Below are positions 43,495-52,448 of a stretch of 64,000 nucleotides of DNA, in pieces. The stretch spans positions 290,874-354,873 of the forward strand of contig DASYBM010000002.1 of the NCBI GenBank assembly GCA_036500765.1, written 5' to 3'. The position numbers and the translations under genes are program-made. The DNA is from Candidatus Sulfotelmatobacter sp. (GTDB lineage: Bacteria > Acidobacteriota > Terriglobia > Terriglobales > Acidobacteriaceae). The first letter of the stretch is position 1, and each line of letters opens with the position of its first letter. The notes beneath the pieces are model-generated. The model had not been told where the DNA came from. It saw nothing but the letters and a program-made list of their open reading frames with translations, and did no database searches.

Positions 43495-44574
43495 TCAGGC
43501 GCGTTTACGGTAGCGGGTGGCTTGCAGGATTTGTGCGGGAATTGAGGCGAGCGGGACCACGCGCGACAAGATGCCCAATTCGGCGCAGGCTCTCGGCATG
43601 CCATAGACGGTGCAAGAGGCTTCGTCCTGCCCAATGGTGAGACCACCTTGGCGGTGGATGGCATTCATCCCTTCAGCCCCATCCGAGCCCATCCCTGTCA
43701 TGATGACACCGAGGGCGAGATTCTTGAAGGCGGAAGCGACGGAGTTCATCAGGATGTTGACGGATGGAATGTGCAGGCAGTCCTGAGGGTGAGAATCAAG
43801 GGAAAGGAAGGCGCGCAAACCGGAGGGGCGCTCGACGCGCATGTGCCGACCGGCAGGAGCAATGTAGACCACTCCCGGGTCGACGGGTTCGCGGTGAGAG
43901 GCTTCACGAACGGCGACGGCGCATAGATTGTTCAGTCGTTGGGCGAAGGGCGCGGTAAATCCCGCCGGCATGTGCTGGACGATAAGAATAGGGACGGCAA
44001 GGTCGCGAGGAAAAAGCGGCAAGATTTCCTGAAGAGCTTTGGGTCCTCCGGTCGAGGTTCCGATGGCGACGATTGCCGGCATGGTGGAAGCCGGGTCCGG
44101 TGGTTGCGAGAATGGTTGAGGCGGTTTCTTCGCCGCGAAATTCGCAGGATTCGATTTTTTCGATGCGGCGGCGCGAATCTTGGCGATGAGGTCGGCGCGA
44201 ATGTGGTGAATATCGAGCGAAGTAGCCGATAGTTGTTTGGGGATGTAGTCGAAGGCGCCGGCGGCGAGGGCGTTAAAAGTATTTTCCGCGTCTTTCACGG
44301 TGACCGAACTGACCATGATTACGGGCCGCGGAAATTGCTTCATGATCCGCTGCAAAGTTTGGAGACCATCGAGGCCGGGCATTTCGACATCGAGAGTGAC
44401 AACATCGGGATTTAGCGAAGGAATCTTGTCGAGCGCTTCCGAGCCGCAGCTGGCGGTGGCAACCACCTCGAGGCCTGCTTCGGACGTGATCATACGAGAG
44501 AGAGCGGTGCGCATGAATGCGCTGTCGTCAACGACGAGCACGCGGATCGACGGGATGGCGGGGGCTTGCGTCAT
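43495..44574 (-). CDS. cheB: Chemotaxis protein-glutamate methylesterase
   Basis: CheB of 359 residues: receiver domain (Asp62 in LDVEMPGLDG) and a C-terminal methylesterase domain with IGTSTGGPKAL (catalytic Ser), VQHMPAGFTAPFAQRLN (catalytic His region) and VIMTGMGSDGAEGM (catalytic Asp). It removes methyl groups from chemoreceptors and amidates residues. The start overlaps the HDOD gene stop by four bases (ATGA), forming the cheR-HDOD-cheB unit. Confidence 0.96.
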   Translation of the reverse strand: MTQAPAIPSIRVLVVDDSAFMRTALSRMITSEAGLEVVATASCGSEALDKIPSLNPDVVTLDVEMPGLDGLQTLQRIMKQFPRPVIMVSSVTVKDAENTFNALAAGAFDYIPKQLSATSLDIHHIRADLIAKIRAAASKKSNPANFAAKKPPQPFSQPPDPASTMPAIVAIGTSTGGPKALQEILPLFPRDLAVPILIVQHMPAGFTAPFAQRLNNLCAVAVREASHREPVDPGVVYIAPAGRHMRVERPSGLRAFLSLDSHPQDCLHIPSVNILMNSVASAFKNLALGVIMTGMGSDGAEGMNAIHRQGGLTIGQDEASCTVYGMPRACAELGILSRVVPLASIPAQILQATRYRKRA

Positions 44575-45467
44575 TTCCGATAGATGGTGCGGACGAGCGC
44601 ATGCACCTCGTCCAGATAGGCGTCCATTTCAAAAGTGAGGCGAGCCCAGTCGAAATCTTTCAGGTCGCGGCATTGGTGGGACAGGATGGCAAAGCCGGTC
44701 TGGTCGAGCAGATTGACCTCGCGGTGTTCCGGGTAGCCGTAATTGAGTCCACTCATACGGCATAGCAAATCGCTGAGTTCGACCAGGGCGACGAGCCCGG
44801 CGTGTTCCTGCGACGCGGCCAGGGTGTGATGCTGCGAGACGACCTCGCGTAGATCGGCAGAGAGTTCCCACTTGTCGGCTAACAGGCGGCCGCTTTCACA
44901 GTGCGTAAATCCCAGGACGGACTGTTCCGCCTCGTGGAGTGGGATCCCCTGGCTCCGACCAAAGTCGTAAGCCTGGCAGAATTCCTTGGGAAAGCACCAG
45001 AGGTTGACGATGATGCCGAGATCGTGGAGAAGTCCGGCCAGATAAGCTTTGCTCGGGTCGGGGTAAGAAATCTTGCGGGCAAAATGACGGCAGACGAGGG
45101 CGCATCCCAGCGAGTGCTCCCAGAAAACGACAGGATCGATGCCAGTGACGTCTTTGGGCATCATGTTCAATACGCCGCAAGACATGGCAATGTCGCTGAC
45201 GCGGTGAAATCCCAGGCCGAGGATGGCGCCGCGCAGCGAGTCAACTTTTTTCCAGCGGCCGAACAGCGGACTGTTAGCCATTTGCAGGCACTGGGCGGCC
45301 AGTGATTTGTCCTGGGCGATCATGTCGGTAACTTTTTGAATGTCAAGTTTCTCGACCGGTTGTTCGAGGTAGCGAAGCAGCGGGGCCAGGACCGCGGGGA
45401 TCGTGGGGATGTGCTGGAGTCCCCCGATGCGACTGAGTAAAGTAACTTTTTTCGCTGCCGTATCCAT
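44571..45467 (-). CDS. HDOD-domain protein
   Basis: HDOD protein of 298 residues, a relative of the HD hydrolases without the full catalytic HD pair. Typical start LQHIPTIPAVLAPLLRYL, later LLHDLGIIVNLW and HCESGRLLADKWELSADLREVVSQHH. HDOD proteins act in regulation linked to signalling in many bacteria. It lies between cheR (6-base gap) and cheB (overlap), so it is co-transcribed with the adaptation enzymes; a role in chemotaxis or in coupling it to another pathway is inferred. Confidence 0.88.
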   Translation of the reverse strand: MDTAAKKVTLLSRIGGLQHIPTIPAVLAPLLRYLEQPVEKLDIQKVTDMIAQDKSLAAQCLQMANSPLFGRWKKVDSLRGAILGLGFHRVSDIAMSCGVLNMMPKDVTGIDPVVFWEHSLGCALVCRHFARKISYPDPSKAYLAGLLHDLGIIVNLWCFPKEFCQAYDFGRSQGIPLHEAEQSVLGFTHCESGRLLADKWELSADLREVVSQHHTLAASQEHAGLVALVELSDLLCRMSGLNYGYPEHREVNLLDQTGFAILSHQCRDLKDFDWARLTFEMDAYLDEVHALVRTIYRK

Positions 45468-45473
45468 AGATAT

Positions 45474-46367
45474 TTACTTTCCTGCCGGGGGGCGTTCTCC
45501 CTTGACATAGGCCGTGGCTCCCGGCAAGTGGACCAGGCGGAAGTCGTTCGAGACTCCGTAGAGCGATTCGGAATGCCCCATGAAGAGATATCCGTGAGGC
45601 AAGAGGTTGTTGTAGAAATGCTGAATGACCTTACGTTTGGAAACCAGATCGAAATAGATGAGCACGTTGCAGCAGAAAATCAGGTCGAGGCTCTTCATGA
45701 AGTTCATGCGATCGTCGTCGGAGAGATTGAGCCGGCTGAAAGTGATGCCGGTGCGGGCCAACGGCTGAACCTGGAGCTGGTCGGCCGCGGGGATGAAATA
45801 TTTCTGGCGATAATGCGGATTCAGATTGCGGGTGCTATAGGTTCCATAGAGGGCGTTCTTGGCGTGCACCAGGGAACGCTCATTAAGATCGGTGGCGACG
45901 ATCTCGACGCTCCAGTCCTTGAGACGGCCGTGAGCTTCTTCGTGCAAGAGCATGTTCAGGGTGTAAGGCTCCTCGCCGGTGGAGCAGCCGGCGCTCCAAA
46001 TGCGCAGGCGGCGCAGTGGAACTTCGGCCTTGGCCTCAAGGATTTTGGGAATTACAACCTGGCGCAGCGCCTCTAATTGGGGCTGATTGCGAAAGAAGCA
46101 GGTTTCGCCGATCGTGATTTCGTTCAACAGCGCGACCAGTTCCGCCTGTCGCGTGGGTTTGACCGTAAGGCATTCGTGATACTCGCGCAGGTTTGAAGTC
46201 TTGAGTTCTTTCATGCGGCGGCCCACGCGATCGAAGAGCAGGCGCAGCTTGTTTTCGGGATGGAAGATGCCGGCTTCGCGATAAACCAGGTCGCGGATGC
46301 GCACCAGTTCAGGGTCGGGCGGCCCCTCCGCCACGACGGCAGAGGGTGCTGTTGCAGCAATCGTCAT
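45474..46367 (-). CDS. cheR: Chemotaxis protein methyltransferase
   Basis: CheR of 297 residues, which methylates glutamates of chemoreceptors with SAM. The N-terminal helical domain is followed by the SAM domain: ITIGETCFFRNQPQLEALR, RIWSAGCSTGEEPYTLNMLL, EIVATDLNERSLVHAKNALYG, DLIFCCNVLIYFD and GYLFMGHSESLYG. An exact sigma-28 promoter lies 132 bases upstream of the ATG. There is no C-terminal receptor-tail-binding or TPR extension. Confidence 0.96.
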   Translation of the reverse strand: MTIAATAPSAVVAEGPPDPELVRIRDLVYREAGIFHPENKLRLLFDRVGRRMKELKTSNLREYHECLTVKPTRQAELVALLNEITIGETCFFRNQPQLEALRQVVIPKILEAKAEVPLRRLRIWSAGCSTGEEPYTLNMLLHEEAHGRLKDWSVEIVATDLNERSLVHAKNALYGTYSTRNLNPHYRQKYFIPAADQLQVQPLARTGITFSRLNLSDDDRMNFMKSLDLIFCCNVLIYFDLVSKRKVIQHFYNNLLPHGYLFMGHSESLYGVSNDFRLVHLPGATAYVKGERPPAGK

Positions 46368-46498
46368 GCTGACCCCTTCGCAGTAGTAGAGAGCAGACCC
46401 GAATCCTCGGGCGGTTTCGTTTGCAAGTTAGCCTGGCTCACTGAATACGCTCACGCTGAAGCGAATCTTTGCCGAATTGCGGGACGCAACTATCCATT

Positions 46499-46525
46499 CC
46501 ATCGGCGAAGCGAGAGGCAACTTTA
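46499..46525 (-). promoter_or_regulatory. FliA (sigma-28) promoter of cheR-HDOD-cheB
   Basis: Reverse strand: TAAA, 15 bases, GCCGATGG. This matches the sigma-28 consensus TAAA-N15-GCCGATAA in all positions except the last two. It lies in the motB-cheR spacer, about 130 bases before the cheR start. Confidence 0.88.
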
Positions 46526-46530
46526 ATTAA

Positions 46531-47352
46531 TTACTGCCGGAGGCGAGCGGGCGCGACGGTGCTCGTCAAGCTATTGCTGAGGATAACGATATCGACGCGG
46601 CGGTTCTGGGCTCGACCTTGCGCTGTGCTGTTACTGGCGATGGGGTGATATTCGGCAAATCCGGCAGCCGCTAAACGCTGAGGAGGAAAGCCGTAGCGCA
46701 GGATCAAAAGACGGACCAGTTCGGTCGAGCGGGCGGTGGAGAGCTCCCAGTTGGAGGCCATTTGTGCGGTGTGAATGGGAACGTTGTCGGTGTGCCCTTC
46801 GATGCGAAGCCGGCAGATGCGGATGGCGAGGATGGAGGCGATGCGATCCAGGGCCGGCAGAGCCGATGTCTTCAAAGCCGCCGACCCGCTGTCGAAGAAG
46901 CCGAACTCGCGCAAGCTGATGACCAGGCCTTCGGTCTCGCGGTGCAAAGCGACGCTGTGTTGGGCGATCTCGCTTTGCAAGGCCTGCTGGAGTTCGGTCT
47001 GCAAAGTGGACAGACTGGACTCTTCCGCAGCGGCGGCGAGGGAATCGTCTGGAGGCGAAGAGACGCGGCCAAGATCGGTATTGCGCTTTGCATTCGCAAT
47101 GGCCTGCACGGTGCTGAAGGGCATGGGGTCGTTCATGTCGATTGGAACCTCGGTGGTGGAGGCGGGAAAGACGCCGAGTTCCTGAAAAGCGACCTGTATC
47201 GCCAGCGCGAGGCGGCCGACTTTGCGTTGATCGACTTGCGCCGAAGCGTAAAGCACAACGAAGAAAGCGAACAGCAGGGTAATGAAGTCAGCGTAGGAGA
47301 CGAGCCAGCGCTCATGGTTGGCGTGGGGACGGGCCCGTTTGCGGCGGCTCAT
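46531..47352 (-). CDS. motB: Flagellar motor stator protein MotB
   Basis: Stator subunit of 273 residues. One membrane helix carries the essential proton-binding Asp22 in VSYADFITLLFAFFVVLYAS, followed by a plug region and an OmpA-like peptidoglycan-binding domain (LRIEGHTDNVPIHTAQMASNWELSTARSTELVRLL). The start overlaps motA by four bases. The Tyr/Phe pattern around the Asp does not decide between H+ and Na+ as the driving ion. Confidence 0.95.
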   Translation of the reverse strand: MSRRKRARPHANHERWLVSYADFITLLFAFFVVLYASAQVDQRKVGRLALAIQVAFQELGVFPASTTEVPIDMNDPMPFSTVQAIANAKRNTDLGRVSSPPDDSLAAAAEESSLSTLQTELQQALQSEIAQHSVALHRETEGLVISLREFGFFDSGSAALKTSALPALDRIASILAIRICRLRIEGHTDNVPIHTAQMASNWELSTARSTELVRLLILRYGFPPQRLAAAGFAEYHPIASNSTAQGRAQNRRVDIVILSNSLTSTVAPARLRQ

Positions 47353-48128
47353 CGCTCCTCACCCTCGGTATTGCCGGACTTGCTCGACTCCACCAGGAAA
47401 CCCAGTAATTTAGTTTCGAGCATGTGGGGATTCATGCCTTCGAGGATCGAAGCCACCCCTTCGAGCGTCATCTCACGAGTGATCTGCTCTTCGCGGATGC
47501 GGAGTTTCATCTTACCCGCGACCGGGAGGTAGAGAAGATTGGCGGAGGCCACTCCATAGATAGTAGCGACGAAGGCCACTGCGATGCCGCGACCGACCTC
47601 ATCGATCTTATCGAGGTGCTGCATGACTTGAATCAGTCCGAGCACTGCGCCGATGATGCCGACGGTAGGCGCAAAGCCGCCGGCCGATTCAAATACCTGG
47701 GGAACTTGCTCTTCGTACTCTGCTTGATTATCGAGTTCCAGCTCCAGGATTTTGCGCAGCTCTTCGGGCTCGGTGCCGTCGACTGCAAGCATGAGGGATT
47801 TCTTCAGGAAGGGATCTTCAATCTCATTCAGGATGGCATCGAGGGAGACAATGCCTTCCCGCCGCGCTTTCTGCGCGAATCCGACCAGGCGATCGATCGT
47901 TTCCTTGGGATTCTCACTAGGCGCGATGAAAACAGAGCCGAAACGGCGCATCGCCTGTAAGACGACGGACAGAGGGAATTGCAACATTACGGCTCCGATG
48001 GTACCTCCAAAGACGATCATGGCGGCGGTGGGCTGGACGATCTGGCCAAGATTACCGCCTTCGATCAAAAGCCCGGCCAGGATTCCGCCGACGGCGAGGA
48101 CAATTCCGATGACGCTGGATTTATCCAC
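47349..48128 (-). CDS. motA: Flagellar motor stator protein MotA
   Basis: Ion-channel stator subunit of 259 residues with four membrane helices: two near the N terminus (IGIVLAVGGILAGLLIEGG; AAMIVFGGTIGAVMLQFP) and two after the cytoplasmic loop (FAPTVGIIGAVLGLIQVMQHL; VAFVATIYGVASANLLYLPVAGKMKLR). Charged residues in the loop should contact FliG. Two bases separate it from flbD, so both are read from the same promoter. Confidence 0.96.
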   Translation of the reverse strand: MDKSSVIGIVLAVGGILAGLLIEGGNLGQIVQPTAAMIVFGGTIGAVMLQFPLSVVLQAMRRFGSVFIAPSENPKETIDRLVGFAQKARREGIVSLDAILNEIEDPFLKKSLMLAVDGTEPEELRKILELELDNQAEYEEQVPQVFESAGGFAPTVGIIGAVLGLIQVMQHLDKIDEVGRGIAVAFVATIYGVASANLLYLPVAGKMKLRIREEQITREMTLEGVASILEGMNPHMLETKLLGFLVESSKSGNTEGEER

Positions 48129-48130
48129 GC

Positions 48131-48397
48131 TTACTTCTCCGGCTCAGGGCTGCCCGGCGCGGGGGATCTGGAAATCAGCGCGTGCGAAGAAGCGGAATCC
48201 CAGTGGAGTGAGAGGCCCTGCAAAACCGAGCGCCGAAAGGCGATGATGCGGGTTAGGAGTTCGTCGATTTTTTCGAGCACGACGATTTTTTCCCCGGTGA
48301 TCAAAGTGACAACCGTGTCGGGAGACTGCTCCACGAACTTGATCAGGTCGGAATTCACGATGAGGGGTTTGTTGTTGAGGCGTGTGAGCTGAATCAT
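48131..48397 (-). CDS. flbD: FlbD family flagellar protein
   Basis: Protein of 88 residues. The first about 60 match the short FlbD/SwrD family: MIQLTRLNNKPLIVNSDLIKFVEQSPDTVVTLITGEKIVVLE. The family is found next to motA in many bacteria and increases motor power in Bacillus. The last 25 residues are extra. An exact sigma-28 site lies 56 bases before the start. Confidence 0.9.
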   Translation of the reverse strand: MIQLTRLNNKPLIVNSDLIKFVEQSPDTVVTLITGEKIVVLEKIDELLTRIIAFRRSVLQGLSLHWDSASSHALISRSPAPGSPEPEK

Positions 48398-48452
48398 GGA
48401 TTGCCGCGCTTTCTAGTTCCAACGCGAGGCGATACACGCCTCCCTGAGCGGA

Positions 48453-48479
48453 ACATCGGCGAGGGAAAGCAATAGTTTA
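48453..48479 (-). promoter_or_regulatory. FliA (sigma-28) promoter of flbD-motA-motB
   Basis: Reverse strand: TAAA, 15 bases, GCCGATGT, matching the sigma-28 consensus except for the last two bases. Confidence 0.87.
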
Positions 48480-48534
48480 GGAGTGAGATTACCTGCGGAT
48501 GCGAGAGCGAAGATTCTGAAATGGCACGCACGAC

Positions 48535-48561
48535 TAAAGCAGTCCTGCAATTTGCCGATGG
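48535..48561 (+). promoter_or_regulatory. FliA (sigma-28) promoter of fliC
   Basis: TAAA, 15 bases, GCCGATGG, an exact spacing match. Transcription would start near 48568, leaving a leader of about 130 bases before fliC. Confidence 0.9.
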
Positions 48562-48700
48562 ACAGGAAGTAAATTCGGGGTTCGGCGAGCGCCTAAAAGC
48601 AAGCGAGAAGTTCGCAGAACATTCTTGAGAAAAGACTCATCGCTTCGAAAAGAGACTCAGGAGAACCGAACGAAAAATTCAACGGAGAAGGTGGCTCACA

Positions 48701-49963
48701 ATGCCCATTGGAATCCTGAACAATATTGCGTCTCTCTCGTCGGAAAATAATCTGACGATAACCAACAACGCGTTGAACAATGTACTGTTGCAACTGTCCT
48801 CCGGGTCGCGCATCAATAGCGGCGCCGACGACGCCGCGGGTCTTGCGATCGCAAATGGATTGCAGGCCAACATTAGCGCTCTTTCACAATCGGCCAATAA
48901 CGCCAATGACGGAATCGGCGCCCTGCAAGTGGCCGACGGATCGCTGGCACAGGTGTCCACGTTATTGAACCGCGCCGTTACCCTGGCTACGGAGTCGGCC
49001 AACGGAACCATATCCACTCAGCAGCGGCAGGCGCTCGATGCTGAGTATCAGCAGATTCAGACTGAAATCAATCGGATCGGGTCCAACACCAACTTCAACG
49101 GAACCCAGGTGTTTACTTCGAATCCGACCTCGATCTACATCAGCGATGGCACCGGCAACACATCCCAGGCGAGCAACTTCATCACCGCCAACGTCGGAGC
49201 ATTGACCGCGCAAGGGCTATTGGGTACGGGCGCGGGCGCGACGCTGGCCGCCAACGGCGCGGTGACGGCTGGCGACAACATCACGATTGGGGGAACGACC
49301 TACACGTTCGAATCCGCGGCCACTCTGGCGGCCGCTCCCACCGGAGCCACGCAGACCGCAGTTGCAGTAGCAATCGACGGAAGTTCCGATCCGGTGACCG
49401 CGCTGCAAAATACGTTGGCCAATTTGGCGGCGGCCGTGAATGGCGGCACCGGCGCCGGGACGCTCTATCAGGCCGATGCTACCCTGTCGGGTCCTAACTC
49501 GAACCCCGACGCAACCGCAGCCGCTTCGGGCAACAGCGTCACTTTTACCGCGACGGCGGCCGGCCAAGCTCTGGGCGGTGCAAACATCGCGAGTACAGTA
49601 GGGAGGGGCGCCGAATTTGCCTTCGTGCAGACTGGCGGCACGACCTTCACGACCGGCACGACATCGGATCTGTTGACTGCGACGGATGCCCAGGCCGCAT
49701 TAGAGTCCATTAACACGGCGATTCAGACCGTGGCCTCAACTCGCGGCCAGATTGGCGCGGTCGTCAACCGCTTGCAGAGCGCCAGCAATGTGATCAGCAA
49801 CCAGGTCACGAACCTGACTTCGGCAGAGAACACGATCACCGCTGCGGACATTCCGACCGCGGTGGCGAACTTGACGAAGTACTCGATTCTGGAACAAACC
49901 GGCATTTCGGCTCTGGCCCAGGCCAACCAGCAGCAGCAACTGGTTTTAAAGCTGTTGCAATAA
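48701..49963 (+). CDS. fliC: Flagellin
   Basis: Filament protein of 420 residues. The conserved N-terminal D0/D1 (ALNNVLLQLSSGSRINSGADDAAGLAIANGLQANI, IGALQVADGSLAQVSTLLNRAVTLATE) and C-terminal D1/D0 (TAQAALESINTAIQTVASTRGQIGAVVNRLQS, EQTGISALAQANQQQQLVLKLLQ) coiled parts are both complete. The centre (about 150-330) is Ala/Thr/Gly-rich with NITIGGTTYTFES, a flagellin-insert motif, and has no Cys. ATG 48701 follows GGAGAAGG. It is the only flagellin here and stands first in a fliC-flaG-fliD-fliS unit. Confidence 0.97.
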   Translation: MPIGILNNIASLSSENNLTITNNALNNVLLQLSSGSRINSGADDAAGLAIANGLQANISALSQSANNANDGIGALQVADGSLAQVSTLLNRAVTLATESANGTISTQQRQALDAEYQQIQTEINRIGSNTNFNGTQVFTSNPTSIYISDGTGNTSQASNFITANVGALTAQGLLGTGAGATLAANGAVTAGDNITIGGTTYTFESAATLAAAPTGATQTAVAVAIDGSSDPVTALQNTLANLAAAVNGGTGAGTLYQADATLSGPNSNPDATAAASGNSVTFTATAAGQALGGANIASTVGRGAEFAFVQTGGTTFTTGTTSDLLTATDAQAALESINTAIQTVASTRGQIGAVVNRLQSASNVISNQVTNLTSAENTITAADIPTAVANLTKYSILEQTGISALAQANQQQQLVLKLLQ

Positions 49964-49972
49964 CTTAAAACT

Positions 49973-50010
49973 CAGGGGGGCGGCAACCGGCTCCCCTGCA
50001 TTTTCTCTTT
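49973..50010 (+). terminator. Hairpin with short T-rich tail after fliC
   Basis: CAGGGG...CCCCTG with inner CGG/CCG pairing, followed by CATTTTCTCTTT. It ends 52 bases before flaG and could give partial termination, so that flagellin mRNA is more abundant than the rest of the operon. Confidence 0.65.
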
Positions 50011-50049
50011 ACGTTTCTCTGACGCACGTTCTCCGGAAGGGAGCTCGCT

Positions 50050-50451
50050 ATGAGCATCAATCCGGTACCAGCAGTCGGGCCCGCGGCAGACGGGCCATCG
50101 GCGGGCAGCGGGCATCGTGCAGTGCCATCGCCTTCGGCAGCGGAGAGGACGGCATCTGCCCTGGATTCGGGAGTTTCGCCGAAAGCAGAAGCTATCCGAG
50201 CGGGGAATGTTTCGGCCCCGCCCGCAGAGCCGCAAGATGAAGTTCAAGTGCAGCGGGACAGTGAGACCAACGGCGAAATCGTGATCCGGTACCTGGACCG
50301 ATCCGGCGACGTGATTTTGCAGGTTCCGAGTTCCCAAATGTTAGCTCTAACCCGCGCCATCGATCAGAACCTGCAACAAGAGGCCAAAGTGCGGGCGACG
50401 GCGAGCGATTCGCCGACGGCGGACAAAGGAGACGACACGTATGGGGATTAG
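50050..50451 (+). CDS. flaG: FlaG-like protein
   Basis: Protein of 133 residues. The C-terminal part (about 80-120: DEVQVQRDSETNGEIVIRYLDRSGDVILQVPSSQMLAL) is the conserved FlaG core that modulates filament length or cap assembly. The N-terminal 70 residues are disordered, Ala/Pro/Ser-rich. It overlaps fliD by 11 bases, which supports an operon. Confidence 0.85.
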   Translation: MSINPVPAVGPAADGPSAGSGHRAVPSPSAAERTASALDSGVSPKAEAIRAGNVSAPPAEPQDEVQVQRDSETNGEIVIRYLDRSGDVILQVPSSQMLALTRAIDQNLQQEAKVRATASDSPTADKGDDTYGD

Positions 50452-51856
50452 CTTAAGTCCGGCCACTTTGTTAAACGGACAGGGAATCGACGTATCCTCC
50501 CTGGTGCAACAGGTCATCAGCGAAACCAGCGGCCAGCTCACCGGATGGCAGAATGAGTTGGCGACGCTACAGTCGCAGTCCAGCGATCTGACGATCGTGA
50601 ACGGCGATCTTAGCAATCTGCAAACAGCCGTACAGGCTTTGTCGGACCCTTTGGGTGTGCTAACAACGCTAACGGCAACGTCTTCCGATAGCGGGGTGTT
50701 GACAGCAACCACCACTTCGGCCGCCACTGCGGGAACGCATCAGATTGTGGTCGACAATCTGGCGACTCCGGGGTTGGTTTACAGCAATGACTTTGCCGGC
50801 GGGGCTGCTGCGTCGATTTTGCCGAGCGGAGCGAGCAGCGGAGAAATCGATTTGCAGATCGGCGGCAGTGGCGGCACGACCCAGGCCATCAACATTACCG
50901 CGGGCAGCAATGACACGCTCAACACGCTGGCCACCTACATCAACGCGCAAAACTGGGGAGTCCAGGCCAGCGTGGTGACGGATGCCAACGGCGCCACACT
51001 TGCGTTAGTCAGCCAATCCACGGGCAGCGCCGGAGCATTGGCCATCACCAGCAACAATACCAGCCTGAATTTCAATGCGCCTTCGGGCGGCGCGAATGCG
51101 TCCTTAACGATTGACGGAGTTCCGTACAGCAGCGCGAGCAACACGATTACTGGAGCCCTGCCCGGAGTCACGCTGAATCTGGCGGGCGCCGATCCTGGCA
51201 CTCCTGTGCAGCTCACGGTCGGCGCCAATACGACGCAAATTACGAATGCCATTAACAATTTCGTTTCGGCGTACAACCAGGTGATCGGGGATATCAATCA
51301 GGAGTTCACCGTCAACTCTTCGACTAACAGCCTGGGTCCGCTGGGAACGGATGGTTCGCTAGGGGAATTGCAATCCAGCCTGCTGTCGGATGCGGCCTAT
51401 GCGATCTCCGGCAACAGCGGGTACGTGAATCTGGCCTCGCTTGGCATTAACACGAACAATGACGGCACGCTCACGGTTGATTCCACACAACTGAACAGCG
51501 TGTTGGCCTCAAATCCTTCGGCGCTCGAAAACTTCTTTCAGAATTCATCGGCAACGGGCTTCGCCAATAACTTCAATACCGATCTGACCGGTTTGACCGA
51601 TCTTACGGCTGGTCCTATCAATGTGGATCTGAGCCAGAACGCCGCGCAGCAACAGGATCTGACCAACACCATCACCAACTTTCAGACCCAGCTGACGGCC
51701 GAGCAGACATCGCTGACCACGCAATTCGATCAAGTCAACGCCTCGTTGCAGGCTTATCCGCTGTTGTTGCAGGAGATCACTTCGACTCTCGGCACGCTTG
51801 GAACCGGCGGGAGCAGCACGAGTTCGTCGTCGCCTACTCTTACGTCGGGACTTTAA
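50441..51856 (+). CDS. fliD: Flagellar hook-associated protein 2 (filament cap)
   Basis: Cap protein of 471 residues. N-terminal D0 (GISLSPATLLNGQGIDVSSLVQQVISETSGQLTGWQNELATLQSQSSDL) with the usual first coiled coil, flagellin-insert-like beta domains in the centre, and a C-terminal coiled coil (QDLTNTITNFQTQLTAEQTSLTTQFDQVNASL) that ends in a Ser/Thr-rich tail. It folds flagellin at the tip. Start ATG 50441 lies inside flaG. Confidence 0.95.
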   Translation: MGISLSPATLLNGQGIDVSSLVQQVISETSGQLTGWQNELATLQSQSSDLTIVNGDLSNLQTAVQALSDPLGVLTTLTATSSDSGVLTATTTSAATAGTHQIVVDNLATPGLVYSNDFAGGAAASILPSGASSGEIDLQIGGSGGTTQAINITAGSNDTLNTLATYINAQNWGVQASVVTDANGATLALVSQSTGSAGALAITSNNTSLNFNAPSGGANASLTIDGVPYSSASNTITGALPGVTLNLAGADPGTPVQLTVGANTTQITNAINNFVSAYNQVIGDINQEFTVNSSTNSLGPLGTDGSLGELQSSLLSDAAYAISGNSGYVNLASLGINTNNDGTLTVDSTQLNSVLASNPSALENFFQNSSATGFANNFNTDLTGLTDLTAGPINVDLSQNAAQQQDLTNTITNFQTQLTAEQTSLTTQFDQVNASLQAYPLLLQEITSTLGTLGTGGSSTSSSSPTLTSGL

Positions 51857-51887
51857 GTCGGAATTTTGAACATTAGGTCTTCCCTTC

Positions 51888-52448
51888 ATGAATGCACGAT
51901 TGTCCTATCGCAAAGCGGCAGTTCCGGGCGCGAGTCCAGTACGGCTCGTGATTCTGTTATACGAGCAGGCGGTCGAAGACTTGAGACGCGCTCTGGCTGC
52001 CCATGGACGCGGAGACATTGAGGCGCGCACGCGTGAGATTAACCATGCCATTTTGGTCATCGCCCATCTCCAGTCATCGCTCGATAAGGATCAAGGCGGG
52101 ATGGTGGCGATCAACCTGGAGCGTTTCTACAACCAGGTGCGCGCCAGCCTGGTCGATGCCCAGTGCCGACAATCTGCGGCGGAACTGGAGCGGCAGATTT
52201 CATTTCTCATGCAAGTACACCAGGCCTGGTGCGAGGTAGAACGGGCGCAGCCGGCGGGGACTGCAACGGGCGCGGGCAGGTCGGAAACGCATCAATCGGA
52301 ACTGGGCCAAACGGAACCGGATCAAATGAAACCGGGCCAAACCAAGCTGGGCGAAACGAAACTGGATCAAACAAGGCCAGGTCACGCCCAGCCTGGGCAG
52401 CTTCAGCCGGAGCCGGATAGTCATCTTTCCACAGAATGGAACGCCTGA
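51888..52448 (+). CDS. fliS: Flagellin chaperone FliS with repeat tail
   Basis: Chaperone of 186 residues; the fold is residues 1-120 (YRKAAVPGASPVRLVILLYEQAVEDLRRAL... INHAILVIAHLQSSLDKDQGG... FYNQVRASLVDAQ), close to normal length. After it comes a tail of about 60 residues made of 5-residue repeats (GQTEP, DQMKP, GQTKL, GETKL, DQTRP) encoded by 15-bp units. The tail is not part of FliS in other bacteria. The stop overlaps the next start (TGATG). Confidence 0.92.
   Translation: MNARLSYRKAAVPGASPVRLVILLYEQAVEDLRRALAAHGRGDIEARTREINHAILVIAHLQSSLDKDQGGMVAINLERFYNQVRASLVDAQCRQSAAELERQISFLMQVHQAWCEVERAQPAGTATGAGRSETHQSELGQTEPDQMKPGQTKLGETKLDQTRPGHAQPGQLQPEPDSHLSTEWNA
52298..52402. repeat. 15-bp tandem repeat, about seven degenerate copies, in the 3' end of fliS
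   Basis: Units of the form GRAACYGGRYCAAAC follow each other from 52298 to 52402. They stay in frame and give a Gln/Lys/Pro-rich 5-residue repeat. Confidence 0.9.

Larger units (their letters stand above)
48398..48700. other. 303-base divergent regulatory region between flbD and fliC
   Basis: It contains two sigma-28 sites pointing away from each other (48453-48479 reverse, 48535-48561 forward). About 130 bases between the forward site and the fliC start form the fliC leader, with AGGAGAA-type and GGAGAAGG sequences near the start. No gene. Confidence 0.8.
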
